41,931 bases of DNA from JBDSKH01 sp050245915 (lineage in GTDB: Bacteria; Actinomycetota; Actinomycetes; Actinomycetales; Microbacteriaceae). Position numbers and translations under genes: made by a program. Where the stretch lies: positions 1 to 41,931 of the forward strand of contig JBFWWZ010000022.1 of the NCBI GenBank assembly GCA_050245915.1. Reading direction: 5' to 3'. A model generated the notes under the pieces. It did no database searches, was not told the DNA's origin, and saw only the letters and a program-made list of their open reading frames with translations. Positions 33,097-40,975 of this stretch are shown piece by piece; the stretch's first letter is position 1; each line of letters opens with the position of its first letter.

Positions 33097-33801
33097 ATGA
33101 GCGAGGATCTGAAGGCCCGCTACCGGCGCATCTTCGGGCGCGGGGAGGGCACCGACCGCATCCAGTTCTTCAGCGATGCGGTGTTCGCGATCGCGATGAC
33201 GCTGCTGGTGCTGGAGATCCGGCTGCCTGAGGGCGCCGAGGACGACCTGGGCGCCGCGCTGCTGGAGCTGTGGCCGTTCTATCTGGCGTACGTGCTGAGC
33301 TTCGCGATCACCGCGCTCAACTGGGTGACCCACCACCGCAAGTTCCGGTACATCCGGCGGTTCGACGAGGGCCTGATCCGGATCAATCTGCTGTTGCTGC
33401 TGGTGGTCGCGTTCGTGCCCTTCCCGACCAGCGTGATGGCGGAGCACGGGGACCAGACGGCGGCGATCGTGCTGTATGCGGGCACGGTTGCGGCGCTCAG
33501 TCTCATCCAGCTCTGGATCTGGGTGCACGCGTACCGCGCGGGCCTGATGGAGAAGGACGTCGACCGTGAGGTGTTCCTCTACGTCTGCCTGAACCTGGTG
33601 CCGGCGCCGCTGGTGTTCCTGGTGTCGATCCCGCTCGCCATCGCGGTTCCGGGGTGGACGCCGTTCTTCTGGATCCTGATCTGGCCGGTGAGCGCGCTGC
33701 TGTCGGCGATCTTCGTGCCGCGGATCACACGCGGACGCGCGTCGCCTACTCCTGCGCCTACTCCTGCGCCTGCTCGTCGAAGTCGAGGCTCAGCTTCCTG
33801 A
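33097..33801 (+). CDS. TMEM175 family (DUF1211) potassium channel-like protein
   Basis: The 234-residue membrane protein has about six helices and the family pattern RIQFFSDAVFAIAMTLLVLEI in helix 1 (the R-x-x-x-F-S-D type motif lining the pore). Bacterial members form potassium-permeable channels as tetramers. It diverges from the second P450. The C-terminus is low-complexity (SPTPAPTPAPARRS), partly from a 12-base tandem duplication near 33749-33772, and overlaps the convergent marR end by 44 bases. Confidence 0.88.
   Translation: MSEDLKARYRRIFGRGEGTDRIQFFSDAVFAIAMTLLVLEIRLPEGAEDDLGAALLELWPFYLAYVLSFAITALNWVTHHRKFRYIRRFDEGLIRINLLLLLVVAFVPFPTSVMAEHGDQTAAIVLYAGTVAALSLIQLWIWVHAYRAGLMEKDVDREVFLYVCLNLVPAPLVFLVSIPLAIAVPGWTPFFWILIWPVSALLSAIFVPRITRGRASPTPAPTPAPARRSRGSAS
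33749..33772. repeat. Two tandem copies of a 12-base unit (CCTACTCCTGCG)
   Basis: The unit CCTACTCCTGCG repeats, with a third, imperfect copy following. On the minus strand it duplicates the marR terminal codons plus stop (QE-stop twice); on the plus strand it lengthens the TMEM175 tail as PTPAPTPAP. Confidence 0.6.
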
Positions 33802-34261
33802 GCAGGGCGGCGAGCCGTTCCTGGTCGGCTTTCGAGATGCCGTCGAGCAGTTCGGCCTCGCCGGCGACGAGCTCGCTGATCGCGTCGTCGACCGCCTCCC
33901 GGCCGCGGCCGGTCATCATGACGAGCACCCCGCGTCCGTCGTGCGGGTCGGTGCGGCGCTCCACGAGCCGACGTTCGACGAGGCGGTCGATGCGGTTCGT
34001 CATCGTGCCGCTGGAGACGAGAGTCTGCTGCAGCAGCGCCTTCGGGCTGAGCTGGTAGGGGGCGCCGGCGCGGCGCAGCGCTGCGAGCACGTCGAACTCC
34101 CACGGCTCCAGCCCGGATGCGGCGAACGCCTGCCGCCGCGCGCGTTCGAGGTGCTTCGAGAGCCGGCCGACGCGCGAGAGCACCTGCAGCGGGGCGAAGT
34201 CGACGTCCGGACGCTCGCGCGACCAGTCCTCGACGATGCGGTCCACCTCGTCGCTGCTCAT
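33758..34261 (-). CDS. MarR-family transcriptional regulator
   Basis: The 167-residue winged-helix protein shows LEPWEFDVLAALRRAG, the recognition region LSPKALLQQTLVSSGTMTNRIDRLVERRLVERR, and the wing DPHDGRGVLVMMT, typical MarR. Such dimers usually repress divergent or nearby genes and release DNA on binding aromatic or lipophilic ligands. Its ATG overlaps the stop of the CFI-box gene (ATGA), so it is the second gene of that operon. Palindromes with a TATCG core at three promoters nearby could be its sites. Confidence 0.9.
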   Translation of the reverse strand: MSSDEVDRIVEDWSRERPDVDFAPLQVLSRVGRLSKHLERARRQAFAASGLEPWEFDVLAALRRAGAPYQLSPKALLQQTLVSSGTMTNRIDRLVERRLVERRTDPHDGRGVLVMMTGRGREAVDDAISELVAGEAELLDGISKADQERLAALLRKLSLDFDEQAQE

Positions 34262-35646
34262 GACTCCATGCTCGCGTGTCGTCGGTCGAGGCCCACGACC
34301 ACCCGGTCGAGGACTCGCCGCACAATCGCGTTGGCGCGCGGGGCCGCCGACAGCCAGTCGGCCAATGGTGGACTGATCGCGTAATAGAAACGGACGAAAG
34401 CTCGACCGGCACCAGAAGCCTGAAGCGTCGCGTCGCGGAACCGACGCAGCGTCATGACCGCGGGAGCCTCGTACGATCCGTAGACCGCGGTGGCAATGTA
34501 ACAGCCACCCTTGCGCTGCTTGTTTACCTGGGCAAAGCGATCGCGCACCTCCATCAGATGGTTCATCAGTTCGCCTGCGGAGTCGGCATAGCTGCGCGGC
34601 AGGCGATAGTTCACGTTGCCGCTAAGGTCCCGGAGATAGGACTCGAGCTCGGTTGGCGACGTGACCGCGGCCATCAATCGCTTGTGGTGGTCTTCGAAGC
34701 TCGACGGTCGCCCGGCCGCGTTCGCGACGGCCTTGGGGTCGCGATGGAATGTGTTGATGCCGTTCATCAAAAGGAAGTTCGCGCTGAGAAGCGCGCCCGA
34801 GGCGGCCGTCGTCTTGTAGAGCGACGCGATGATCCCCGTGTAGAGCATTCCGGATTCGCGCGACAGCTTTTCGTAGATCTTGGCCGACTCCAGGAACCGG
34901 CCTCGTCGTTTCAGATCGACGGCCTCGGAAACGCGGTCGTCCCATGCTGGAGGATACCTGTCGGCGCTTCGGCGCATGAGTTTGCTACCGGTGACGTCGT
35001 CGGAGTCATGAATGAGACCCCGGACAAGGTCACTGATTTCGTCCCATGCGTGGTCAGGGACAAAATCTCGAGTGTCCTGAGCGCTGAACGTGTACCCGCC
35101 TGCCTCGTTTTCGTCGAGGCGAGCCGATGCATCGGGCTCCGATGCCGTTTCTCGCCGGACCGCTGTGTGCGCGAGGCCCTGCAGATCCTTGAGTGCCGTC
35201 GTGAGCATCGCCGAGAGCGTAATGGCGAGAAGGTCGTTGTATTCGACTTTGGTGGCTAGGACGGCATCGAGGATCTGGATCCGATCGGCATCAGAAGCAC
35301 CGACGTAGAGCAACGTTAGGGCCCGATACGCCTGCACCGTGCGTGTTGCGTCGGCCTCTTCGACCTGATCGCCATGGCTGGCCGTTACCCCCGTCGCCTT
35401 TTTGTCCGCCCAGAGATGCAGCAGATCCTTCGCGGAAGCGGCGATCGAGTCCCCAGCCGCGATGTCGCTGTCGAGCTTTTCGAGCACCACATCGCTCTGC
35501 TCGCGGCTGGTCGACGCCAGGAGAATGTCGAGCATCACTTCTCCGGCACCGACCCAGTACTGAGGTCGGGTCGGATCATTGCCGGAGGGACGGGGTTGTT
35601 GGTCCAGTCGCTGGACGACGAATACACGAAAGCTCTGTTGGCTCAC
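34258..35646 (-). CDS. CFI-box C-terminal domain protein of unknown function
   Basis: The 462-residue protein ends with a segment starting GGCYIATAVYGSYEAPAV near residue 380 and continuing LRRFRDATL, GRAFVRFYYAISPPLADWL. This is the widespread CFI-box C-terminal motif (usual form C-F-I-A-T-A-A-Y-G-S), here with Tyr for Phe. The preceding 380 residues are mostly helical, with tetratricopeptide-like stretches (FLESAKIYEKLSRESG), and I do not recognise them. The GTG start at 35646 follows TACTCT by six bases. It is coupled to marR by an ATGA overlap. G+C is visibly lower than in the housekeeping half, suggesting transfer near the tRNA. Confidence 0.75.
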   Translation of the reverse strand: MSQQSFRVFVVQRLDQQPRPSGNDPTRPQYWVGAGEVMLDILLASTSREQSDVVLEKLDSDIAAGDSIAASAKDLLHLWADKKATGVTASHGDQVEEADATRTVQAYRALTLLYVGASDADRIQILDAVLATKVEYNDLLAITLSAMLTTALKDLQGLAHTAVRRETASEPDASARLDENEAGGYTFSAQDTRDFVPDHAWDEISDLVRGLIHDSDDVTGSKLMRRSADRYPPAWDDRVSEAVDLKRRGRFLESAKIYEKLSRESGMLYTGIIASLYKTTAASGALLSANFLLMNGINTFHRDPKAVANAAGRPSSFEDHHKRLMAAVTSPTELESYLRDLSGNVNYRLPRSYADSAGELMNHLMEVRDRFAQVNKQRKGGCYIATAVYGSYEAPAVMTLRRFRDATLQASGAGRAFVRFYYAISPPLADWLSAAPRANAIVRRVLDRVVVGLDRRHASMES

Positions 35647-35652
35647 GCCGAC

Positions 35653-35667
35653 AGAGTATCGATCTCT
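35653..35667. promoter_or_regulatory. Promoter and imperfect palindrome before CFI-box/marR operon
   Basis: AGAGTATCGATCTCT has four-base arms around TATCGAT and contains the minus-strand -10 TACTCT (35658-35653), 6 nt before the GTG at 35646. The TATCGAT core matches the P450/TMEM175 palindrome, as expected for autoregulation by the MarR protein. Confidence 0.4.
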
Positions 35668-35695
35668 ATTCTTGGCACTAGCGCCGAGCGCGCGA

Positions 35696-35767
35696 TCCGC
35701 TGTGGTGTAACGGCAGCACGACGGCCTTTGGAGCCGTGAGGTTCAGGTTCGAATCCTGACGGCGGAG
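35696..35767 (+). tRNA. tRNA-Gln (anticodon TTG)
   Basis: A 72-base cloverleaf: acceptor TCCGCTG pairs with CGGCGGA (one T-G pair), anticodon stem ACGGC/GCCGT, loop CTTTGGA with anticodon TTG at 35728-35730, and T arm TCAGG-TTCGAAT-CCTGA. Discriminator is G at 35767 and CCA is not encoded. It stands between the CFI-box gene and the defence-type island; tRNA genes are common integration points, but I found no second copy of its 3' end in the window. Confidence 0.95.
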
Positions 35768-35795
35768 CGTCCGTCGCTTCTGTCATGATGCGACG

Positions 35796-37043
35796 ATGAG
35801 CGACGAGATCCAGTTGATCAGCGATGACGACGGGCTGGCGATCATCGGTGATCCGGCGGCGGTCGATCTGTTCCTGAAATCGGAGCGGCTCGAATCGCGC
35901 AGTCTCGGTATCCATCGCTTGAGCTCCGCCCTGAGCCTGGCCGCAGGAGCCGCCCAGGCGGGTTCCGAAATCGCTGCGAACTCCGGCCGGTGGGTGCAGA
36001 TGTCGAAGCACTCGGCAGAACTCGCGAAGAAGTACACCGCGGTGACGAAGTCGGCGAACGGCCTGAGCACCGGGATTCTGCGCGGCGAGAAGGGCAAATT
36101 CGTGCACGTCGTCGAGTTCGTCAAAGGCCCCGGTGCTGTGCTGACGAATCCGGCGATCCTTGCGGGCGCCGCCGGCATCATGGCGCAGGTTGCGATGGAA
36201 CAGGCGATGGATGAGATCACCGACTACCTCGCGACGATCGACGAGAAGGTCGACGACATCCTGCGCGCGCAGAAGGATGCGGTGTTCGCCGACCTGATCG
36301 GCGTCGCCTTCGCGATCGAAGAGGCGCTGACCGTGAGGCAGCAGGTCGGGCGGGTCTCCGAGGTGACGTGGTCGAAGGTGCAGGCCACCCCTCAGACCAT
36401 TGCGCGCACACAGGCCTACGCGCTGAGGCAGCTCGATGCGCTCGCCGAGAAGCTCGAGAAGAAGACCGAGACCGGTGACGTGGTCCGGGTGGCGAAGGAT
36501 GCCGAGGAGACCGTGCAGGAGTGGCTGGCGGTCCTGGCTCGCTGCTTTCAGCTGCAGGATGCGGTCGCGGTGCTCGAACTCGATCGTGTGCTGGATACCT
36601 CGCCGGACGAACTGGACAAGCACCGTCTCGCGCTGAAGGCCGCTCGTCAGAAACGCCTTGAGTTGATCGCGCGCACCACGTCGCAGCTGGTGGATCGCAT
36701 GGAAGCTGCAACGTCCCTGTCGAGCGTGAAGGTGGTCGTGAACCCGTTCGCCTCCAAGAGCGTGGTGGGCTCCAGCAACCATGTCGGGTCGACGGTCGCC
36801 GGCTTCCAGAGGGTGCTCGGGATCGAGGGCAACTACTCGCCGCTTGAGGCCAAGCGCTGGACGGTTGCCGTCGTCGAGACGAAGGATCAGGCGTTGAAGG
36901 CGGGTGCGGACGGCGTCGAGCGCGCACGCGACCTCGGTGACGACGCCGTGGAGTTCGCCCGAGAGACCGGTGCAAAGGTCGGCTCCAGCATCGGTGACCT
37001 CGCCAAGCGTGCAGCGCGCCGGCGGCGGGACGATAACCCCTGA
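35796..37043 (+). CDS. Uncharacterised conserved actinobacterial protein
   Basis: I do not recognise a function for this 415-residue protein. It begins with an acidic segment (MSDEIQLISDDDGLAIIGDP). It has an alanine-rich stretch about residues 48-56, a moderately hydrophobic GPGAVLTNPAILAGAAGIMA around 108-130, then long amphipathic, probably coiled-coil helices (ITDYLATIDEKVDDILRAQK). The C-terminus is basic (KRAARRRRDDNP). I recall similar proteins in other actinobacteria, always unnamed. The ATG follows the tRNA by 28 bases, so it may read from a promoter overlapping the tRNA end. Membrane association or a defence role is guesswork from its position. Confidence 0.7.
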   Translation: MSDEIQLISDDDGLAIIGDPAAVDLFLKSERLESRSLGIHRLSSALSLAAGAAQAGSEIAANSGRWVQMSKHSAELAKKYTAVTKSANGLSTGILRGEKGKFVHVVEFVKGPGAVLTNPAILAGAAGIMAQVAMEQAMDEITDYLATIDEKVDDILRAQKDAVFADLIGVAFAIEEALTVRQQVGRVSEVTWSKVQATPQTIARTQAYALRQLDALAEKLEKKTETGDVVRVAKDAEETVQEWLAVLARCFQLQDAVAVLELDRVLDTSPDELDKHRLALKAARQKRLELIARTTSQLVDRMEAATSLSSVKVVVNPFASKSVVGSSNHVGSTVAGFQRVLGIEGNYSPLEAKRWTVAVVETKDQALKAGADGVERARDLGDDAVEFARETGAKVGSSIGDLAKRAARRRRDDNP

Positions 37044-37053
37044 CGGCGAGCGA

Positions 37054-37059
37054 TAGCAT
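37054..37059 (+). promoter_or_regulatory. Probable -10 (TAGCAT) before DUF262 gene
   Basis: TAGCAT lies 24 nt before the GTG at 37084, with the ribosome site AAAGGGGG between, so this transcript has a short leader unlike most neighbours. Confidence 0.45.
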
Positions 37060-37083
37060 CGTCCATCCACCAAAGGGGGCCAC

Positions 37084-38769
37084 GTGAGTCGTCGCGACTA
37101 CAAGGTCAGCGAACTCGTCGGCATGATCGAGCGCGGGGATCTCCAGCTCCCCGAGATGCAGCGTCAATATGTGTGGACGCAGATCAAGGTCCGCGACCTC
37201 CTCGACTCGCTCTACCGCGAGTACCCGTCCGGTCTCATCCTCACCTGGCAGGCACCCCACGATGCCGATGTCGAGACCCGATCGTTCGCTGTCGATGCAA
37301 ACCGCGACGAGTCCACGCCGAAGCTGCTCCTGCTCGACGGGCAGCAGCGGTTGACCTCGCTCTCATCGATCCTTCGTGGCGAACCGGTCACCGTGAAGGG
37401 CCGGAAGACCCCGGTCGAGATTCTCTTCAACCTCGACCACCCCGACGAGCTCACCTTCATCACGGAAGTCCACGACGAGGAGAGCGACGACGACTTCGAC
37501 GACCCGGAGGAAGCCGACCTCGACCCGATGGTGAAGGTCAACCAGCGCGCCTTCGTCGTTCACAGCAACCCGGTGGCGGCACTCCCGCAATGGGTGCGGG
37601 TGACAGACGTCTTCAAAAAGGAGGATGTCGAGATCATCATGGCGGCCGGGGTCACCGAGCTGACCGACCCGAGGTACAAGAAGTACTCCACGCGTCTGCA
37701 GCGGCTCCGGGCAATCAAGGACTACGTGTACCGCGCAGAGGAACTGGAGCCGAGCAAGTCGTACGAGGAGGTCACCGAGATCTTCGTCCGCGTGAACTCG
37801 CTCGGTGCGAAGCTTCGTGGGTCCGACCTCGCACTTGCCCAGATCACTGCGAAGTGGAAGGGGTCCTTGAGCAAGTTCGAGTCGTATCAGGCCGAAATCT
37901 CCAAACGAGGCTTCCAGATGGATCTCGGCGTCCACCTTCGCTCGTTGATCGCCGCGACGACGCGCCAGTCGAAGTTCCTCACGGTCGGCTCGCTGCGGCA
38001 GAAGGATCTGGAGGCGGGTTGGGAGCGATCGAGGCGGGCATTCGATTACGCCGTCGACTTCGTGACGACGGGCATCCACATCGACAGCCCGACTCTGCTC
38101 TCCTCCCCGCTGCTGCTCATCACGACCGCATTCTGGGCTGACCAGCACGGATTCAAGATCGCTCCCGAAGAGGCTGCGGCGTTCCGTCGCTGGTTCCTTA
38201 TCGCCAACTTCAAGGGCCGCTACTCGCGAGGCTCCTCGGAATCGGTCCTCGACCAGGACCTGGCGGTGCTTCGCACTGGCGGCGGCGCTGCCGAACTCAT
38301 CCAGCGCCTCACTCAGCAGATGGGGCGACTCGACTTCACCGCAGCCGACCTGGAAGGTCGGACGACCCAGAGCGGCGTTTTCAAGGCGATGTTCCTCATC
38401 TTCAAACAACGAAAAGCTGCGGACTGGGCGACCTCGCTGCCTATCAGTCCGAAGATCGCGAACAAGTCGGACAAGATCGAGTTCCACCACATTTTCCCGA
38501 AGAAGTATCTGCAACGCTCGATTCCCGGCATCGCCGATGCGGCCGTGAACGACATTGCCAACCTGGCCTTCATCAGTTCGCAGACGAACAAGGAGATCAC
38601 CGACAAGGACCCGTCGCACTACCGCAGCGACTACCCGGCATCGGCGCTAGAAGCTCAACTCGTCCGCTTCGACGAGTGGGGTGACTCGTCGGCGGACTAC
38701 GAGAACTTCAAGAGTCAGCGCAGGGCAGCCATCGTCTCGGCGCTGAACGAGTACGTCGGCGAGGCTTGA
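37084..38769 (+). CDS. DUF262/DUF1524 (GmrSD-like) nuclease
   Basis: The 561-residue protein has an N-terminal DUF262 domain with LPEMQRQYVW and the nucleotide-hydrolysis motif LLDGQQRLTSL near residues 84-94. A C-terminal DUF1524 HNH-type domain has HHIFPKKYL near 467-475 and NLAFISSQTNKEI. This two-domain order is that of GmrSD type IV restriction enzymes, which cut modified phage DNA using NTP hydrolysis; some relatives serve other anti-phage systems. GTG start is set by AAAGGGGG upstream. The DUF1643 gene starts two bases after its stop and hsdMS follow, so it belongs to a defence-type cluster. Confidence 0.85.
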   Translation: MSRRDYKVSELVGMIERGDLQLPEMQRQYVWTQIKVRDLLDSLYREYPSGLILTWQAPHDADVETRSFAVDANRDESTPKLLLLDGQQRLTSLSSILRGEPVTVKGRKTPVEILFNLDHPDELTFITEVHDEESDDDFDDPEEADLDPMVKVNQRAFVVHSNPVAALPQWVRVTDVFKKEDVEIIMAAGVTELTDPRYKKYSTRLQRLRAIKDYVYRAEELEPSKSYEEVTEIFVRVNSLGAKLRGSDLALAQITAKWKGSLSKFESYQAEISKRGFQMDLGVHLRSLIAATTRQSKFLTVGSLRQKDLEAGWERSRRAFDYAVDFVTTGIHIDSPTLLSSPLLLITTAFWADQHGFKIAPEEAAAFRRWFLIANFKGRYSRGSSESVLDQDLAVLRTGGGAAELIQRLTQQMGRLDFTAADLEGRTTQSGVFKAMFLIFKQRKAADWATSLPISPKIANKSDKIEFHHIFPKKYLQRSIPGIADAAVNDIANLAFISSQTNKEITDKDPSHYRSDYPASALEAQLVRFDEWGDSSADYENFKSQRRAAIVSALNEYVGEA

Positions 38770-38770
38770 G

Positions 38771-39292
38771 GTGGACTACCCGCCTGGTCTGGCGGCGGAC
38801 TACTGGAATCCGTTCCCTTCCGAGCCGACCCATCGATTCGCTCTCGGTCGGCGGGGTTCGAAGCCCCTGGTCGCCCTTGCCATGAACCCCTCTCACGCCG
38901 ACGAGTCACGCTCCGACCGCACGATCAATCGCCTGGCCGAGGCAAGCGTCACCTTGAAGTACGACGGATGGCTCATGCTGAACCTCTACCCGGAACGCTC
39001 TCCCTCGCCCAGAGGCCTTGGTCCGTTTGACCGGTCGCTGTCCGACGCGAATTGCGTGGCCATCATCGACGAACTCTCCGCCAACGGCGTTTCGAACGTT
39101 CTCGGGGCATGGGGAAACCCACCCCACCCGACGATTCGCATGGCGAAGGTCGAGGTCTTGAAGGCACTGAAGGGCGCCGGCATCGGGGTGTTCTACTTCG
39201 GCACCAAGACCCTTCTCGGTAACCCTCGGCACCCGAACCCCCGCGCACGACCGTGGGACATCAGCGGGCCAGCGGTGGACCTTCCGCTCTGA
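38771..39292 (+). CDS. DUF1643 domain protein
   Basis: The 173-residue protein matches DUF1643 as I recall it: LVALAMNPSHADESRSDRTINR, GWLMLNLYPERSPSP, LGAWGN and a C-terminal YFGTKTLLGNPRHPNPRA. The family is cytoplasmic and of unknown function, often beside mobile or restriction genes. GTG at 38771 lies one base after the DUF262 stop, so the two are one transcription unit. The conserved Asn and Arg residues in MNPS and SDRT suggest a binding pocket, but no reaction is known to me. Confidence 0.82.
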   Translation: MDYPPGLAADYWNPFPSEPTHRFALGRRGSKPLVALAMNPSHADESRSDRTINRLAEASVTLKYDGWLMLNLYPERSPSPRGLGPFDRSLSDANCVAIIDELSANGVSNVLGAWGNPPHPTIRMAKVEVLKALKGAGIGVFYFGTKTLLGNPRHPNPRARPWDISGPAVDLPL

Positions 39293-39299
39293 GCCGACT

Positions 39300-39365
39300 A
39301 CTCCCTGACCTACCCAATGAGTAGGGTGAGGAACCGTCGGGCAAGAGCCTGGTCCGTCAGGGAGT
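39300..39365 (+). promoter_or_regulatory. 10-base inverted repeat covering the hsdM ribosome site
   Basis: ACTCCCTGAC (39300-39309) is perfectly complementary to GTCAGGGAGT (39356-39365). The right arm contains AGGGAG, the ribosome site for hsdM at 39371. A smaller hairpin, CCTAC/GTAGG (39309-39313 and 39321-39325), lies inside. If transcribed from upstream, the stem would hide the ribosome site; at DNA level it could be an operator around a TAGGGT -10 (39322-39327). Confidence 0.45.
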
Positions 39366-39370
39366 GGCAC

Positions 39371-40975
39371 GTGGCAGCGAACCCGAAGAAGTCGGCAGCA
39401 GCGAGTCTTGAAGACGCGCTATGGGAGTCCGCGAACCGGCTGCGCTCGAGCATGGATGCCGCTGAGTACAAGCACGTCGTGCTCGGCCTGATCTTCCTCA
39501 AGTATGTATCCGACGTGTTCGAGCAGCAGCGCACCAAGCTCGACAACCTCTCGCGGGATGAGAGCACGGACTTCTACACACCCACCGACGCGGCCCGGCA
39601 AGCCCTCCTCGAGGATCGTGACGAGTACACCGGCGATGGCGTGTTCTGGATGCCTGAGGGGCACCGCTGGAGTGACCTGCGCAAGGCGGCGAAACAGGCC
39701 GATATTGGCAGCCGCATCGACGCGGCGATGGAGGCCATCGAGAAGGAGAACGTCACTCTCAAGGGCGTGCTTCCCAAGAACTACTCCCGACGAGAGCTGA
39801 CCCCCGCCACGCTCGGCGGACTCATCGACCTTTTCTCCAACGAGAATCTCGCGGCGGAAGAACACGAGAGCCTGGATGTCTTGGGGCGCGTCTTCGAATA
39901 CATGCTGAGCAAGTTCGCCAACGCCGAAGGCAAGCTCGGCGGCGAGTTCTTCACGCCTCGCAGCGTAGTCAAGCTGCTGGTCGACATGCTCGAACCGTTC
40001 CGGGGACGCGTTTACGACCCCGCCTGCGGGTCGGGCGGGATGTTCGTGCAGGCCGACCGGTTCGTGAAGGCCCACAATGGTCAACGCAACGACATCAGCG
40101 TCTTCGGGCAGGAGCAGAACCCGACCACGTGGCGACTGGCGAAGATGAACCTCGCGCTGCGCGGCATCGAGGCGAATCTCGGGCCCCAGTGGGGCGACTC
40201 GTTCACGAACGACCACCATCCTGATCTGAAGGCCGACTTTGTCATCGCCAACCCGCCCTTCAACATCAAAGGCTGGGGCGCCACGCAGTTGGCTGGTGAC
40301 GCGCGCTGGGAATACGGCACTCCGCCGGCGAACAACGCCAACTTCGCGTGGGTGCAGCACATGCTTCACCACCTCGCTCCGACTGGGACCATGGCGACCG
40401 TGCTCGCCAACGGGTCGCTCTCGAGCCAGTCCGGTGGCGAAGGCGAAATCCGTCGCGCACTGGTCGAAGCCGACCTGGTCGAGTGCATCGTGTCGCTGCC
40501 CGGGCAGCTGTTCTTCACCACCCAGATCCCGGTGTGCCTCTGGTTCCTGACCAAGGACAAGAGCGCGCAATCGGTCGCGACTGAGCGCTCGCAACGCAGC
40601 CGCAAGGGCGAGGTGCTCTTCATCGACGCACGCGGACTCGGCTCCATGGCGTCACGCACGCTCAAGGAGTTCAGCGACGACGACATCGCAAGCATCGCCG
40701 ACACGTTCCACGCGTGGAGGGGCGAACCCGACGAGCAGCCCTACGAAGACGTCGCCGGATTCTGCGCCAGCGTCACCCTGGACCAGATCGCTGAGCACGG
40801 TCACGTGCTCACGCCCGGACGTTACGTCGGCAACCAAGCGGCAGATGCCGACGAAGAACCGTTGGATGAGAAGATCGAGCGCCTTACTGCCGAAGTGCGT
40901 GCTGGCTTCGAAGAGCGCGCTTCGCTCCATGAGCGCGTGACCGCGGCCCTCGATTCTTTAGAAGCATCGGCATGA
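39371..40975 (+). CDS. hsdM: Type I restriction-modification methylase subunit
   Basis: HsdM methylates adenine in the sequence chosen by HsdS. The 534-residue protein has the N-terminal helical domain (LEDALWESANRLRSSMDAAEYKHVVLGLIFLKYVSD), the SAM loop YDPACGSGGMF near residue 215, and the catalytic IANPPF near 293. The GTG at 39371 gives the usual N-terminus and has AGGGAG upstream. An ATG at 39317 adds an unlikely arginine-rich tail. It is followed by hsdS with an ATGA overlap. No hsdR is in the window; it may lie beyond the right edge. Confidence 0.94.
   Translation: MAANPKKSAAASLEDALWESANRLRSSMDAAEYKHVVLGLIFLKYVSDVFEQQRTKLDNLSRDESTDFYTPTDAARQALLEDRDEYTGDGVFWMPEGHRWSDLRKAAKQADIGSRIDAAMEAIEKENVTLKGVLPKNYSRRELTPATLGGLIDLFSNENLAAEEHESLDVLGRVFEYMLSKFANAEGKLGGEFFTPRSVVKLLVDMLEPFRGRVYDPACGSGGMFVQADRFVKAHNGQRNDISVFGQEQNPTTWRLAKMNLALRGIEANLGPQWGDSFTNDHHPDLKADFVIANPPFNIKGWGATQLAGDARWEYGTPPANNANFAWVQHMLHHLAPTGTMATVLANGSLSSQSGGEGEIRRALVEADLVECIVSLPGQLFFTTQIPVCLWFLTKDKSAQSVATERSQRSRKGEVLFIDARGLGSMASRTLKEFSDDDIASIADTFHAWRGEPDEQPYEDVAGFCASVTLDQIAEHGHVLTPGRYVGNQAADADEEPLDEKIERLTAEVRAGFEERASLHERVTAALDSLEASA

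Noticed and set aside
39317..39370. ATG at 39317 as hsdM start
   Set aside because: It adds an arginine-rich tail absent from HsdM proteins and ignores the good AGGGAG-GTG start at 39371.
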